Positions 17,273 to 26,523 of a stretch of 48,561 bases of DNA are shown one piece after another. A program made the translations under genes and the position numbers. The notes under the pieces are model-generated. The model was not told the DNA's origin and made no database searches. It saw nothing but the letters and a program-made list of their open reading frames with translations. Source of the DNA: Nitromaritima sp964584125 (lineage in GTDB: Bacteria; Nitrospinota; Nitrospinia; Nitrospinales; VA-1); the NCBI GenBank assembly GCA_964584125.1, contig CAZOYP010000004.1:1-48561 (forward strand), read 5' to 3'. Every line of letters starts with the position of its first letter. Position 1 is the first letter of the stretch.

Positions 17273-19663
17273 CTATGCCCCTGATGTTTTGGTATCTTGG
17301 GATGCTAAAAGTAGTTTTTTAGCTCCAGCATGATCTGAAACCAATTCCAGACAATTTTTTAAGCACTTTTCTCTTTGAGGGTTGGAAGTTAAACGAGCAA
17401 GACGAAACCAGGCATTTGCTTGAACGTGAGGGTAATTTTTTCTGTTAGAGGCTATTTGTTCAAATTTTTCGATAGCAGAGTCCATATGTCCTGCCTGTTC
17501 TAATTCTGATGCTAGGGCATATTGCAGAAGTTTATTGTCTGGTTCGTTTTTCAAAAACTCGTTTATTGTTTCGTGCTTAGGTCTTTGTTGACTTTCAAGG
17601 CTTGCTAGTTCTGTCGCTAGTCGAGTAAGCACCCATTCCCGATCACTTGTTAATTTTATTGTGCCAGTATTCTTACAGAGATTTTTTAGTCTAGGGATAT
17701 CTTTTAATTTTCCTAGTGCCTCAATAGTCCATTCCCAGCAATTAATCGTTTTTGGAGATTGAGTTTTTACAAGGTCTAAAGCACTTTTCGCATCGCGATA
17801 GTTGTTTTGTTCAACATTAATTTTAGTTAGCAGGTAAAAGGTTTCTGAATTGTATCCAAATTTTCTAATCTCTTCTTTGATTAATGCTTTTGCTTCATCA
17901 AGCTGGCTTATTTTGATAAGCTGTATCGCTAGCGAAAGTCTATTTTCAGATCGGTAAGGAGCAATTTTTAAAACCCTTTGATAGCATGCAGCTGCTTCTT
18001 CCACCCTACCAACTGAAGCATAAATTTCTCCCATGTAATCCCAACCGTCCACGTCTTGCGGATTAAGCTTTAAAAGTTTTTTGCATTGTGTAGTGGCGGT
18101 ATTTATTCTGCCTTGTAAGAAGTCTTCGCGATTAACGCCAGGGGCATGCCGTCGCCCACTAGTTAAAGATTCCATTAGCTTCATTTTTTCTGAGAAAGAT
18201 AGAGAACTTGGATCGATTGGGACAGAAGTTATAGCTTCAAGCTTATAAACTGGGAAACGAGCTAAAACCACCTTAATTAAGCGATAACGTAGTCCCGTGA
18301 TCTGTTCAAGAGTGCTCATGTCAAGATCATCAAATGATTTAATTAGATAAGTTGGTCTGTGTTTCAAAAGTCCTCCGACCATCGAATTAAAAAAACCCTC
18401 GAGAGCTGGGGTATCCCAGGGGCCAATAGAGTAATGCAAATAATTATCTGAAGCTGGGAGCCCTGCGAGGTGGTAGATTTGAGAAAATGTTCCCCAAACA
18501 TAGATTCTTTGATTAGATTGATTCTTTAAGCTCGCCAGTCGCTTCAACTGTTTGCTAAGGTGAGGCAAGTAAAGATATTGGTCAAATTTTTCGTAACGGG
18601 CAAGAGTATTGGGTTGAAGCGGAAGAAGATAATAAGGTGCCAGGGACTCTAGATTCCAAGCAAGTGAGAAAAAAAATAATGACCCCAAAACCCAAGCAAT
18701 AAGATTTGTTCCTAAAGCCCAATCTAATCCCAGCCCAGATGTGACAGATAGTAGAGCAATCCATGGAAGATAGTGGTAACGGGAAAAGGTTCGCTGAACG
18801 ATCATCATAGCTATAGTTGTAGCGGCAAAGGTAAGTAAAAACGGATGATTGTTAGAGACAATGATGAGGATCAGAGCAGGAAGTCCAAAAACCCAAACTG
18901 GAAGAGTTTGTTTAATAATTAGCCAAACTTCCCGCACGATACTGAAGTACATTTTTTTTGTTTTTACAAGACGTAATGTGGTAGCTAATCGGGTGTTATT
19001 TTGTTTTCTAGAGATGGGATCCATATACCCGAGTTTCCAATCAATAAGGAGTGATACCAATGTGGGGATTAATACTCCCATTAACATAATCAGAGTAACT
19101 GTTGTTCCGTATATAATAACTACAGGTAATAACATTGCCGGGACATAAACTAGAGTGGTGATTTTTGCTATAGATGCTAACCCGAAGCAAACCCCGGCTA
19201 AAAAAATACTTTCCGGACCATATTCTATAAACCCCAATGCAGCAAGAATGAAGGGTATATAGAACTGTTCGAAGTTAAAAGAACCCGCTATAAGGTCAGG
19301 GCTGGTTCCATAAAATGCATAGAGTAATCCTGCTGTAATCGCTGCTATTGAATTTTGTGTGAATGACCAGGTGACGTAATATACGGTTACCGCAGATAAT
19401 ATGTGAAATATAGTTTGGAGTCCGCGTAATCGTTGTACACCTCCTTTGGGATTTCCGTATAAAAAATCCAAAATAGGTATTTTCCAGAAGGGGTTTCCAA
19501 TAAGCTGGATGTCTTTTTTCCATTTTAAGCCGAGCTTGGCAAAACGAGCTCGATATGTATAGATTGAGAAATCATCATCCAGAGGGAAATTCCTGAATGG
19601 CAATCGGCAGGCCAGAGCCGTTATCAGTACCGTAAGAGGAAATAAAAATGTATGATATTCCAT
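17273..19663 (-). CDS. Multi-TM glycosyltransferase-like protein with C-terminal TPR domain
   Basis: The 796-residue protein has an N-terminal membrane half (about residues 1-345, some ten hydrophobic segments) beginning 'TALACRLPFRNFPLDDDFSIYTYRARFAKLG'. The acidic 'LDDDF' in the first periplasmic loop is where GT39/ArnT-like GT-C enzymes keep their catalytic Asp. A soluble part follows ('NQRIYVWGTFSQIYHLAGLP'), then from about 490 a tetratricopeptide region with units such as 'GWDYMGEIYASVGRVEEAAACYQRVLKIAP'. The combination, GT-C membrane domain plus TPR, suggests a polyprenyl-phosphate sugar transferase that docks protein partners or acts on proteins, as O-glycosyltransferases with TPR tails do. 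No ribosome binding site is evident before the ATG. Confidence 0.65.
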   Translation of the reverse strand: MEYHTFLFPLTVLITALACRLPFRNFPLDDDFSIYTYRARFAKLGLKWKKDIQLIGNPFWKIPILDFLYGNPKGGVQRLRGLQTIFHILSAVTVYYVTWSFTQNSIAAITAGLLYAFYGTSPDLIAGSFNFEQFYIPFILAALGFIEYGPESIFLAGVCFGLASIAKITTLVYVPAMLLPVVIIYGTTVTLIMLMGVLIPTLVSLLIDWKLGYMDPISRKQNNTRLATTLRLVKTKKMYFSIVREVWLIIKQTLPVWVFGLPALILIIVSNNHPFLLTFAATTIAMMIVQRTFSRYHYLPWIALLSVTSGLGLDWALGTNLIAWVLGSLFFFSLAWNLESLAPYYLLPLQPNTLARYEKFDQYLYLPHLSKQLKRLASLKNQSNQRIYVWGTFSQIYHLAGLPASDNYLHYSIGPWDTPALEGFFNSMVGGLLKHRPTYLIKSFDDLDMSTLEQITGLRYRLIKVVLARFPVYKLEAITSVPIDPSSLSFSEKMKLMESLTSGRRHAPGVNREDFLQGRINTATTQCKKLLKLNPQDVDGWDYMGEIYASVGRVEEAAACYQRVLKIAPYRSENRLSLAIQLIKISQLDEAKALIKEEIRKFGYNSETFYLLTKINVEQNNYRDAKSALDLVKTQSPKTINCWEWTIEALGKLKDIPRLKNLCKNTGTIKLTSDREWVLTRLATELASLESQQRPKHETINEFLKNEPDNKLLQYALASELEQAGHMDSAIEKFEQIASNRKNYPHVQANAWFRLARLTSNPQREKCLKNCLELVSDHAGAKKLLLASQDTKTSGA

Positions 19664-19974
19664 GAGTTGTTTCTTACGTTTGGATAATCTGACGTTATAA
19701 AGATTTTTCTAAGCTAAGGTTTATACACTACCTATTTTTCAGTTTTTTTAAGGCATTCGTCATTCTGTTAATTTTGTTTTTTCTCCGAGGAGTAACCTTT
19801 GTTATAGGGAGTCAATGGGATAATTCTTTAAGAGACTATCGGCTATTTTAACGGATTAAGTTAGAATGTAGGAGTATTTTCATGGTTCTAGGAGCTTTGA
19901 GGTGCTAGTTTATTTCGAATAATTTTCTTTGAAAAATAAGTTTAGTAGAAAAAATAATATTTAAGGGGATCTAA
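19664..19974. other. 311-bp intergenic region between divergent genes
   Basis: This gap holds the starts of transcription for the minus-strand TPR-glycosyltransferase gene and for prfB. No -10/-35 pair of good quality, repeat or RNA gene is visible. The only firm signal is the prfB ribosome binding site AAGGGGA at 19963-19969. Confidence 0.5.
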
Positions 19975-21076
19975 ATGATTCTGGATGATTTAAGAAAAAA
20001 ATACCAAGATCAAAATAGGCGGATAGACCGGCTCAGGGGGTATCTTTGACATCGATAATAAATTACAAGAGATTGCAAGTTTAGATAAAGAAACTACGCA
20101 GACAGATTTTTGGGAAAATAACGAATCTGCCCAAAAAGTTCTCCAAAGACGATCCGCTTGTCAGCGAATTGTCAATTCCTGGGAAAGCCTTCATGAAGAT
20201 GATCAAAATAACAGCGTCCTTCTAGAGCTAGCTGAAGAGGAGGAAGATGAATCGTTGCTAAGTGAAATGGAAAACTCTATTAAAGAGTTGGAAGCCAAGT
20301 TAGCGAGCGCTGAAGTGAAAGCTATTCTTTCTGGAGAGAGCGATTTTAATAATGCCATTGTATCAATTAACTCAGGAGCTGGGGGGACAGAGTCTCAAGA
20401 CTGGGCAGAAATGTTGTTAAGGATGTACACACGCTGGGGTGAGCGTAACGGGTATAAGACTGAAACTTTGGATGTTCAGTACGGGGAAGAAGCCGGAATA
20501 AAAAGCGCTACTGTGATATTTTCGGGAGATTACGCTTACGGCTATCTCAAGGCAGAAATTGGGGTGCACCGATTAGTTCGTATTTCTCCTTACGATGCTA
20601 ACAAAAGGCGACACACCTCTTTTGCATCGGTCTTTGTTTTTTCCGAAGTTGACGAAAATATGGAGATTGAGATAAAAGAAGAAGATTTGAAGATCGACCT
20701 ATACCGTGCGTCGGGTCCTGGTGGACAAGGGGTAAATACAACTGACTCTGCTGTAAGAATAACTCACATCCCTTCAGGTATTGTTGTGCAGTGCCAGAAT
20801 GAGAGATCTCAGCATAAGAATAGATCTTCCGCGATGAGAGTGCTTAAGGCTCGAATCTTTGAAACAGAACAAGAGAAACTAAACGCAGAAAAAAAAGAAC
20901 AGGAACAGTCAAAAAAGAAAATCGAATGGGGAAGTCAAATTCGTTCCTATGTTCTTCAGCCCTACCGGCTGGTTAAAGATCTTCGCACTAACCATGAAAT
21001 AGGAAATGTCGATGCTGTTCTAGACGGTGATATTGATTCCTTCATAGAAGCGTATTTACTTAACAGTAATAATTAA
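19975..21076 (+). CDS. prfB: Peptide chain release factor 2, expressed by +1 programmed frameshift
   Basis: RF2 recognises UAA and UGA stop codons and releases the peptide. Frame one runs from the ATG at 19975 for 24 codons to an in-frame TGA at 20047-20049; the rest (20048-21076) is in the +1 frame, giving 366 residues, as in E. coli (365). The coding join is 19975-20046 plus 20048-21076. The catalytic 'SGPGGQGVN' (GGQ at residues 249-251) is present. The codon-recognition tripeptide, SPF in RF2, is here SPY (residues 204-206, bases 20585-20593) followed by the usual 'RRHTSFASV'. Ribosome binding site AAGGGGA lies at 19963-19969. In most gene callers only the downstream part would be reported, starting at an internal ATG at 20255. 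No other genes are clearly in its operon. Confidence 0.96.
20035..20050 (+). promoter_or_regulatory. Programmed +1 frameshift site of prfB
   Basis: AGGGGG (internal Shine-Dalgarno) at 20035-20040 is followed by TAT, then the slippery CTT and the TGA stop plus C (CTTTGAC at 20044-20050). This is nearly identical to the classical RF2 autoregulatory site. When RF2 is scarce the ribosome pauses at TGA, slips one base on CUU and continues, restoring RF2. Confidence 0.96.
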
Positions 21077-21141
21077 GCATTGAAATTATATCTAATGGAA
21101 TATTCGCAACTACATTTACATGGCCATGAATAATGGGTTGG

Positions 21142-21167
21142 AAAATATTTTCGAGCAATATTTTTTT
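21142..21167 (+). terminator. Weak candidate intrinsic terminator of prfB
   Basis: AAAATATT (21142-21149) and AATATTTT (21157-21164) form a perfect 8-bp but GC-free stem with a 7-base loop, followed by three more T after the arm. The position, 66 bases after the prfB stop, fits a terminator. The lack of G-C pairs makes it weak. Confidence 0.35.
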
Positions 21168-21372
21168 ATAATTGCTGAAAGTTCATAACTTTAGTGTGTG
21201 GGCGCTCATGCTTTTATTATGAATTTTCCTTCTTCCCGCGTACTTGTTTTTCCTCCTGATTTTTTTTCAATATAAGTGTAGATTAAGAGTATATAACTTT
21301 AAATTATTAACAAATAACTAGATGAGCTAGTTAACCTTGGTGGCAACGAAACCTTAATTATAGTCATTAACG

Positions 21373-22371
21373 ATGAACTCAAACTTTTCACCCAAACTCA
21401 TTAACAACCCACTTGGTGATCCTGGAATGATGATAGAGTTTCTTTGCGAGCGTAGATGCTTGCAATTTGATCTTGGTGACCTCTCTACTATTTCAAATAG
21501 CGATTTATTGAAGATATCACATGTTTTTGTTAGCCATACGCACATAGACCATTTTATCGGGTTTGACCATTTACTTAGAATGGTTTTGGGTCGAGGAAAG
21601 ACGGTTCATTTTTTTGGTCCTGAAAACTTTATAGCAAATGTTGAAGGAAAACTTGCTGGATTCACATGGAATTTGGTCGATCGTTATAAAGAATCGATTA
21701 GCATTGAGGTCACAGAGGTTCACTCAGATCGGTTGATTAAGGCAAGATTTAGCGCTATAGATCAATTTAAAAAAAGCGATGAAAGTGAAAAACCGTTTTT
21801 GGATGGTATTTTAGTTGATGAGGAACGCTTCACTGTTCACACGGCAATTCTAGAGCACCGCGTTCCATGCCTAGGGTTTGCGCTAAAAGAAAAAAATCAT
21901 TTAAATATCCGCAAGGACCAGCTTAAAGAAATGCGCTATCTGCTTGGTTCATGGCTTACCAATCTCAAAAAATGTATTGCCGAAGGAAAACCTGATGATT
22001 ATAAATTCAAAATTCCTGTAGGCGAAAACAGGAGTGAGGAAAAAACATTAGGTTATTTGAAGAAAGAACTGGTGTTAATTTCTCCAGGTCAAAAAATATC
22101 CTATGTTGTTGATACGATTTATAATGAAACAAACAAGCGCCGCGTTATAGATCTAGTGCGGGATTCTGATATCTTTTTTTGTGAGGCGCCATTTCTTGCA
22201 GAAGAAGAAGCTCGAGGGCAGGAAAGGTTTCATCTGACGGCTAGGCAGGCCGGAATGCTAGCCCGCGAAGCAAAGGTCAAACAACTGAGAGTGTTTCATT
22301 TTTCTGGTCGGCACGCCTTTCGTGCAGAGCAACTAGTTCAAGAAGCAGAAAAAGCCTTCCGGGAGATATGA
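21373..22371 (+). CDS. RNase Z-like metallo-beta-lactamase-fold nuclease
   Basis: This 332-residue protein resembles tRNase Z, which removes the 3' trailer of tRNA precursors. It shows the zinc-binding 'VSHTHIDHFIGFDHLL' (HxHxDH) near residue 54-64, 'HTAILEHRVPCLGFAL' with a histidine of the phosphodiesterase core around 155-165, 'YVVDT' strand, 'FHLTARQAGMLAREA' and 'FHFSGRH' (the family's HS-x-R-Y-like end, here SGRH). The fold is complete. It has an extra helical stretch between about 190 and 225 ('LTNLKKCIAEGKPDDYKFKI'). No Shine-Dalgarno is obvious before the ATG. Other MBL hydrolases could have similar motifs, so the substrate is not certain. Confidence 0.65.
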   Translation: MNSNFSPKLINNPLGDPGMMIEFLCERRCLQFDLGDLSTISNSDLLKISHVFVSHTHIDHFIGFDHLLRMVLGRGKTVHFFGPENFIANVEGKLAGFTWNLVDRYKESISIEVTEVHSDRLIKARFSAIDQFKKSDESEKPFLDGILVDEERFTVHTAILEHRVPCLGFALKEKNHLNIRKDQLKEMRYLLGSWLTNLKKCIAEGKPDDYKFKIPVGENRSEEKTLGYLKKELVLISPGQKISYVVDTIYNETNKRRVIDLVRDSDIFFCEAPFLAEEEARGQERFHLTARQAGMLAREAKVKQLRVFHFSGRHAFRAEQLVQEAEKAFREI

Positions 22372-22434
22372 ATTCTAAAAATAATATTGAGTTGTTTTAA
22401 AACATTGTTTCCTATAACGCCTTAAAAAAATTCT

Positions 22435-24423
22435 ATGTTTTGGATTGAGCTATATTTAATTCTCCAAATATCGATATGGTTTATTATTCGTTTAGGGCTC
22501 AATTTTTCTGTGGGGGAGAAGAATGCCCTTGTCTTGCTCTTAGGTTTAGGTGTCAAAAGTTTTTTATTATTTGTTTTTATAGCACTTGATTTTTCACACT
22601 TTATCGAGTTTCCGATAGTTCTCACAGTAATTTTTTATATTTTATTTTATATTTTGATAAAAATCCGTCCTTTAGCTTTTGAGAAGCCATGGTTTGGGGA
22701 ATCTGAGGGGAAAGGTCTTCTGCGGTATTCAGGCTTTTGGGTTTTGTTTATTCTTTTTACTTTTGCCGTATTGAATTCTTGGTTTTTCCCAATCACAGGT
22801 GCTGATGGAGTTTGGCATCATGTGAAAGGAATGGTCTACAGTTTGCCAAAGGTTGACTTTGAGTCAGGGCAAATTGTTCCTCAATTTAGGCAGTATCCGC
22901 CATTAATAGGATTGCTTTATGGGTGGTTGATCTCTTCAGGCTTTGAAAGAGTCTCGATACTTTTCCCCATATTATACTTTTGTCTTCTGTTTATATTTTA
23001 TCATAGGAGTTTTGAACATTTTAAAAGTTCCATGGCTGCTGGTTTAGCTACTCTTATTTTAGGGACAACGCCTTATCTTTGGTGGCATAGTTTTCTGCCT
23101 TTTTTGGATTGGACTGCCGGTGTATTTTATGCAGTAGGAGTTCTTTACTGGTTTTGTTTGGTTAAAAAAATTCTAGAACCATCTACATCTATTGACGCAA
23201 ACAGTAAAAAGTCACTTGCTATATTAAGTGGAATATTTTTTGGAATAGCTAGTTGGGTACGCCCAGAGTTTGTTCTTTTTTCAGCGCCGCCTTTATTTTT
23301 ACTTATTTGCGCATTTGATAGTCAGAAACAGTCTGTCAGTGAGAGAAATCCCATAGTGGCTTGTTTTTCGATATGTGCTCTTGCTTTGCCCTCATTATGG
23401 TTTGTTGTTCTTTTAAACTTTAATGCTCCGCTTGATGATACATTTAAAAAATTAATAATAGGTTGTTCTTTTTTATGGGTAGGCCTTGGGTTGGTATTAT
23501 TTCGAATAATTCACTTTACTCCAAGAATCGCAATTCAACTGAGCATTTTTTTAATTTTAGCTTGTTTAGCCGGAATAATTATTTTTTCTTCGCCAACTTT
23601 TTCTCCATGGACTACCTTAGCTGTCCGATTCTTCCGCTTGTTTTCAGTTCATATTTTCTTTGCGGGCACGGTATTTTTGTTTGTGTTTCTATTCTCTAAA
23701 AAATTACGCCAACTGTCTCCGGCAGAAAAAAACCTAGGAGTCCTATTGATATTATTTATTACGTCACAGTTTTTTATATATGCTTACTCTGGACTTAAGT
23801 GGCCAACACTTTTACATTATGTCAAAAACACATTTATTCATCCCGGAAATTCAATTAACTTATCGGATACACGAGCATCCATGGCTGTTTATCCCGCATT
23901 CGTATTTTTGATATTTTGTCTCCAAACTATAAAACAAGGTATGGCATATGGCCGTGTGAGACGATTTTTATTATTAATAGTAGCTATAAACTTAATTATT
24001 ATCGGAACCATCTTTGCTGGCCCTAGAGCTAAATATATTAATGATAATTTAGGTAAGACATATGAAAAAAGAGCGGAAAATTCTGGCCCCTTTGACTTGC
24101 CTAATCAACTTACATTAACATACCAGGTGGCTTACCAACTTAAAAATCATGTTGTAAAAGGACAAGTTTTTCTACTACCGCCTGAGAATGGAGAGGGTTT
24201 GTTTCGCTCAGTCATGACTCAGATTTTATTTCCGCATAAGTTATTTTTTGCAAATAATTCTTATTTATGGAAAAACTTAAATAAAAATGAACCTTCTCAA
24301 TTCATAGTTGTGGAGCGAGTTGAAGTGAAAAAAATGTGTGATGAAGCGCAATCGGTAGTTTTAGATAAGACGGGGTTTGTTTTTTGCCGAATCGATAAAA
24401 TTCCTTTTAATTTTTTGGAGTAA
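22435..24423 (+). CDS. Multi-TM GT-C-like membrane protein
   Basis: A 662-residue integral membrane protein with about eleven hydrophobic segments. After the first three comes 'PITGADGVWHHVKGMVYSL', whose acidic 'GADGVWHH' loop resembles the catalytic periplasmic loop of GT-C (GT39/GT83-like) enzymes; then 'RQYPPLIGLLYGWLI', a segment common in this group. The C-terminal ~100 residues are soluble. Its 3' end overlaps the converging flippase-like gene by 17 bases (24407-24423). Probably transfers a sugar from a polyprenyl-phosphate donor on the periplasmic side, but no precise family can be named. Codon composition is notably AT-rich compared with moeA and the FG-GAP gene. Confidence 0.6.
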   Translation: MFWIELYLILQISIWFIIRLGLNFSVGEKNALVLLLGLGVKSFLLFVFIALDFSHFIEFPIVLTVIFYILFYILIKIRPLAFEKPWFGESEGKGLLRYSGFWVLFILFTFAVLNSWFFPITGADGVWHHVKGMVYSLPKVDFESGQIVPQFRQYPPLIGLLYGWLISSGFERVSILFPILYFCLLFIFYHRSFEHFKSSMAAGLATLILGTTPYLWWHSFLPFLDWTAGVFYAVGVLYWFCLVKKILEPSTSIDANSKKSLAILSGIFFGIASWVRPEFVLFSAPPLFLLICAFDSQKQSVSERNPIVACFSICALALPSLWFVVLLNFNAPLDDTFKKLIIGCSFLWVGLGLVLFRIIHFTPRIAIQLSIFLILACLAGIIIFSSPTFSPWTTLAVRFFRLFSVHIFFAGTVFLFVFLFSKKLRQLSPAEKNLGVLLILFITSQFFIYAYSGLKWPTLLHYVKNTFIHPGNSINLSDTRASMAVYPAFVFLIFCLQTIKQGMAYGRVRRFLLLIVAINLIIIGTIFAGPRAKYINDNLGKTYEKRAENSGPFDLPNQLTLTYQVAYQLKNHVVKGQVFLLPPENGEGLFRSVMTQILFPHKLFFANNSYLWKNLNKNEPSQFIVVERVEVKKMCDEAQSVVLDKTGFVFCRIDKIPFNFLE

Positions 24424-25333
24424 CTAGAGATTTACGAAAAACACCTACGGATAGACCAGTCAACAACAACTCAAAAATTCGGTCTATTGAAGTTATAAGA
24501 ACTCCTGCCTTGAGCCCACTTCCAATGGTTTCGGAAAGAAATCCTACAGTAAGTTCGCGTATACCTATGTCACTGTGTGCTATCGGGATAATTCGGACTA
24601 TATTTATGGCAGCGACAAATAAAAAGCAATGAGTTAATGGGATCTCTTGATGCAGGATTGAACATGAGGTAAATAAACGTAATCCAGCAGCAATAACTAG
24701 GAGTACGTTGTGCGCACATAGGTTATAGAAGAGGTTTTTGCTTTGAAATAAGGTGTTAAACGAGTTTGTTGCTGTTCTTAGTTGTTCCCAAACACCCCCC
24801 CTTTTTTTCTGTAAAGTTATCTTACCTCCTAAAAAAATAAATAGAAAAACTGTGATAATCGTAAATATGGTAAATATGAAAAAGAGTTGGACATTCCCAG
24901 AATATATTAAGGATGCACTGGTAATACTTCCTATAATAGAAGTTATAAATAAAATAATTAGTTGGTCTCCGATGAAGGAACCGACAAAGGTGGCATATGG
25001 AAAGTCGTATTTTTTTTTCAAATATGTCGATGTAGCTAAGGATCCTGATTTAAAAAAAATGCTGTTCAAAATTGTGGTCATCGAAGACAAGGCAAACCAC
25101 TCACTCTTTCTCATATTAATATTAAAACTGTTTACTATACGACTTAATTTCGAGCCATTTAGAATGATCCCAAGTATTATTAACGAAGAAAATGAAACAA
25201 ACTGCAAAACAGATAATTCTCGAAGAATATAGAAATCTTCACGGTACTTATGCAATAGAAAAATAAATCCCAAAAATAGCCCAATGGTGGCTATTTTTTT
25301 AATTAAATTAGTAGTGAACGGGTGGTTAAACAT
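24407..25333 (-). CDS. Lysylphosphatidylglycerol synthase TM-region/UPF0104-like membrane protein (flippase-like)
   Basis: 308 residues, about eight TM segments. It has the pattern of the LPG_synthase_TM family (related to AglD and to the flippase half of MprF): 'KYREDFYILRELSVLQFVSFS', 'GSLATSTYLKKKY', 'IGIRELTVGFLSETIG' with the conserved R-E pair, and a final helix after 'SIDRIFELLLTG'. Members move or modify lipid-linked substrates. The ATG overlaps the stop of the upstream epimerase-like gene (TAATG at 25331-25335), so these two are cotranscribed and probably work together on a lipid-linked sugar. Confidence 0.7.
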   Translation of the reverse strand: MFNHPFTTNLIKKIATIGLFLGFIFLLHKYREDFYILRELSVLQFVSFSSLIILGIILNGSKLSRIVNSFNINMRKSEWFALSSMTTILNSIFFKSGSLATSTYLKKKYDFPYATFVGSFIGDQLIILFITSIIGSITSASLIYSGNVQLFFIFTIFTIITVFLFIFLGGKITLQKKRGGVWEQLRTATNSFNTLFQSKNLFYNLCAHNVLLVIAAGLRLFTSCSILHQEIPLTHCFLFVAAINIVRIIPIAHSDIGIRELTVGFLSETIGSGLKAGVLITSIDRIFELLLTGLSVGVFRKSLVTPKN

Positions 25334-26412
25334 TATACGAGTTGATCAATAATAAAACGGCTAGGAGAAAAAACAGCAGGAATAGGTTGCCTTCGGTAAG
25401 AATTATAATTGAGTAAAAAATTTTCTATGACAGTTGGGTCAAAGTTGGAAATAACAACATTCTCTCCGATTCCTTCAGACCTTTCCGTTTCACTCCTAAA
25501 TAAAAGGCAAGGAGTCCCCAAATAAAAACATTCTTCCTGATTGCTTCCACCATCAGTAATTAAGAACTCAGCTTTGTCCAATAGATTGTTGAATTCAAAA
25601 AAACCTTGGCGTGGTAAAAGTACGCATTTTGGGTTTTCATTCAGACTATTATATAAACCATTTTTTTTTAAAGATACTCGTGTCGAAGGATGGAGGATGA
25701 AAAAAAGCTTTATTTTGTCGGCAATTTTTTTAATTTCAGTCACGACCATTTTAAGTTTTTCTTTTTTTACGATAGTTTCAAACCGATGAAGGCTTACGAT
25801 AGCGAATTTCTCATTATTTTTAGTCTGCTTTGTTGCGGGGAGTGATTTTTGTGCCAAATGTAATGAATCCAGCATAGTATTATAACGTGTGCAATAAGCA
25901 GTTTTTTTAAAGTGGGAGATGTTTGCAACTGCTTTCTCATCTTGACAAAAAAATATATCAATTAAACCAAGTTTTGCTGAAAGAACTCTAGTTAACTCCT
26001 CAGGAAAAGGTTTTAAATAATTGTATGATCGCAGTCCTGCCTCTACTTGAGCTACCTTTAGTCCTTGACGCTTTGCCATCAAAGCACCCAAGAACAAAGG
26101 AGGCGCATCACCATGGATCAACACAACCCCTTGCCGGTCATTTTTAAAAATTTTTTTACTCTTTATGAAAGAATAAATGAGTACACGAAGAGACCAAAAG
26201 ATCATATCTTTTACATTGGTAATATCCTTGTTCATATCGGCGATAACGATATCCGGTTTTTTAATTCCAAACTGAGCTATGATTTCATACATGGTCTCCT
26301 TGTGTTGGGCTAAAAAAATATAATTATAATCAATTCCTCTATTTTCAAGTTCCTTCATTACCGGAGCCATTTTTATTATTTGGGCGCGTGTGCCTATAAT
26401 TATATGAATCAT
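25333..26412 (-). CDS. UDP-GlcNAc 2-epimerase-like protein (WecB/NeuC superfamily)
   Basis: The product has the GT-B-like 2-epimerase fold: 'IHIIIGTRAQIIKMAPVMKEL' at the N-terminus, 'HGDAPPLFLGALMAKRQGL', 'VEAGLRSYNYLKPFPEELTR' with the catalytic acids, 'VSLHRFETI' and 'DGGSNQEECFYLGTPCL' with the UDP-binding Glu. WecB converts UDP-GlcNAc to UDP-ManNAc for surface glycans; with only partial motif match, other nucleotide sugars are possible. I start at the ATG at 26412 (359 residues) where the family begins; an upstream in-frame TTG at 26469 would add 19 residues that do not look like the family. No Shine-Dalgarno is visible. Operon with the downstream flippase-like gene. Confidence 0.75.
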   Translation of the reverse strand: MIHIIIGTRAQIIKMAPVMKELENRGIDYNYIFLAQHKETMYEIIAQFGIKKPDIVIADMNKDITNVKDMIFWSLRVLIYSFIKSKKIFKNDRQGVVLIHGDAPPLFLGALMAKRQGLKVAQVEAGLRSYNYLKPFPEELTRVLSAKLGLIDIFFCQDEKAVANISHFKKTAYCTRYNTMLDSLHLAQKSLPATKQTKNNEKFAIVSLHRFETIVKKEKLKMVVTEIKKIADKIKLFFILHPSTRVSLKKNGLYNSLNENPKCVLLPRQGFFEFNNLLDKAEFLITDGGSNQEECFYLGTPCLLFRSETERSEGIGENVVISNFDPTVIENFLLNYNSYRRQPIPAVFSPSRFIIDQLV

Positions 26413-26523
26413 AAGTTTTTTTTTGATAGAAGAAACAGTATGCTTTTCGGATGTTGGTGCAACCACCAAAAGAATATATATCTTTTGTTTGTTATAAGTC
26501 TGAGAGAGTTGTTTTTTTTGGAA

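Noticed and set aside
20255..21076. prfB starting at the internal ATG at 20255
   Set aside because: The upstream in-phase sequence plus the frameshift site gives a full-length RF2; the internal start would lack the N-terminal domain.
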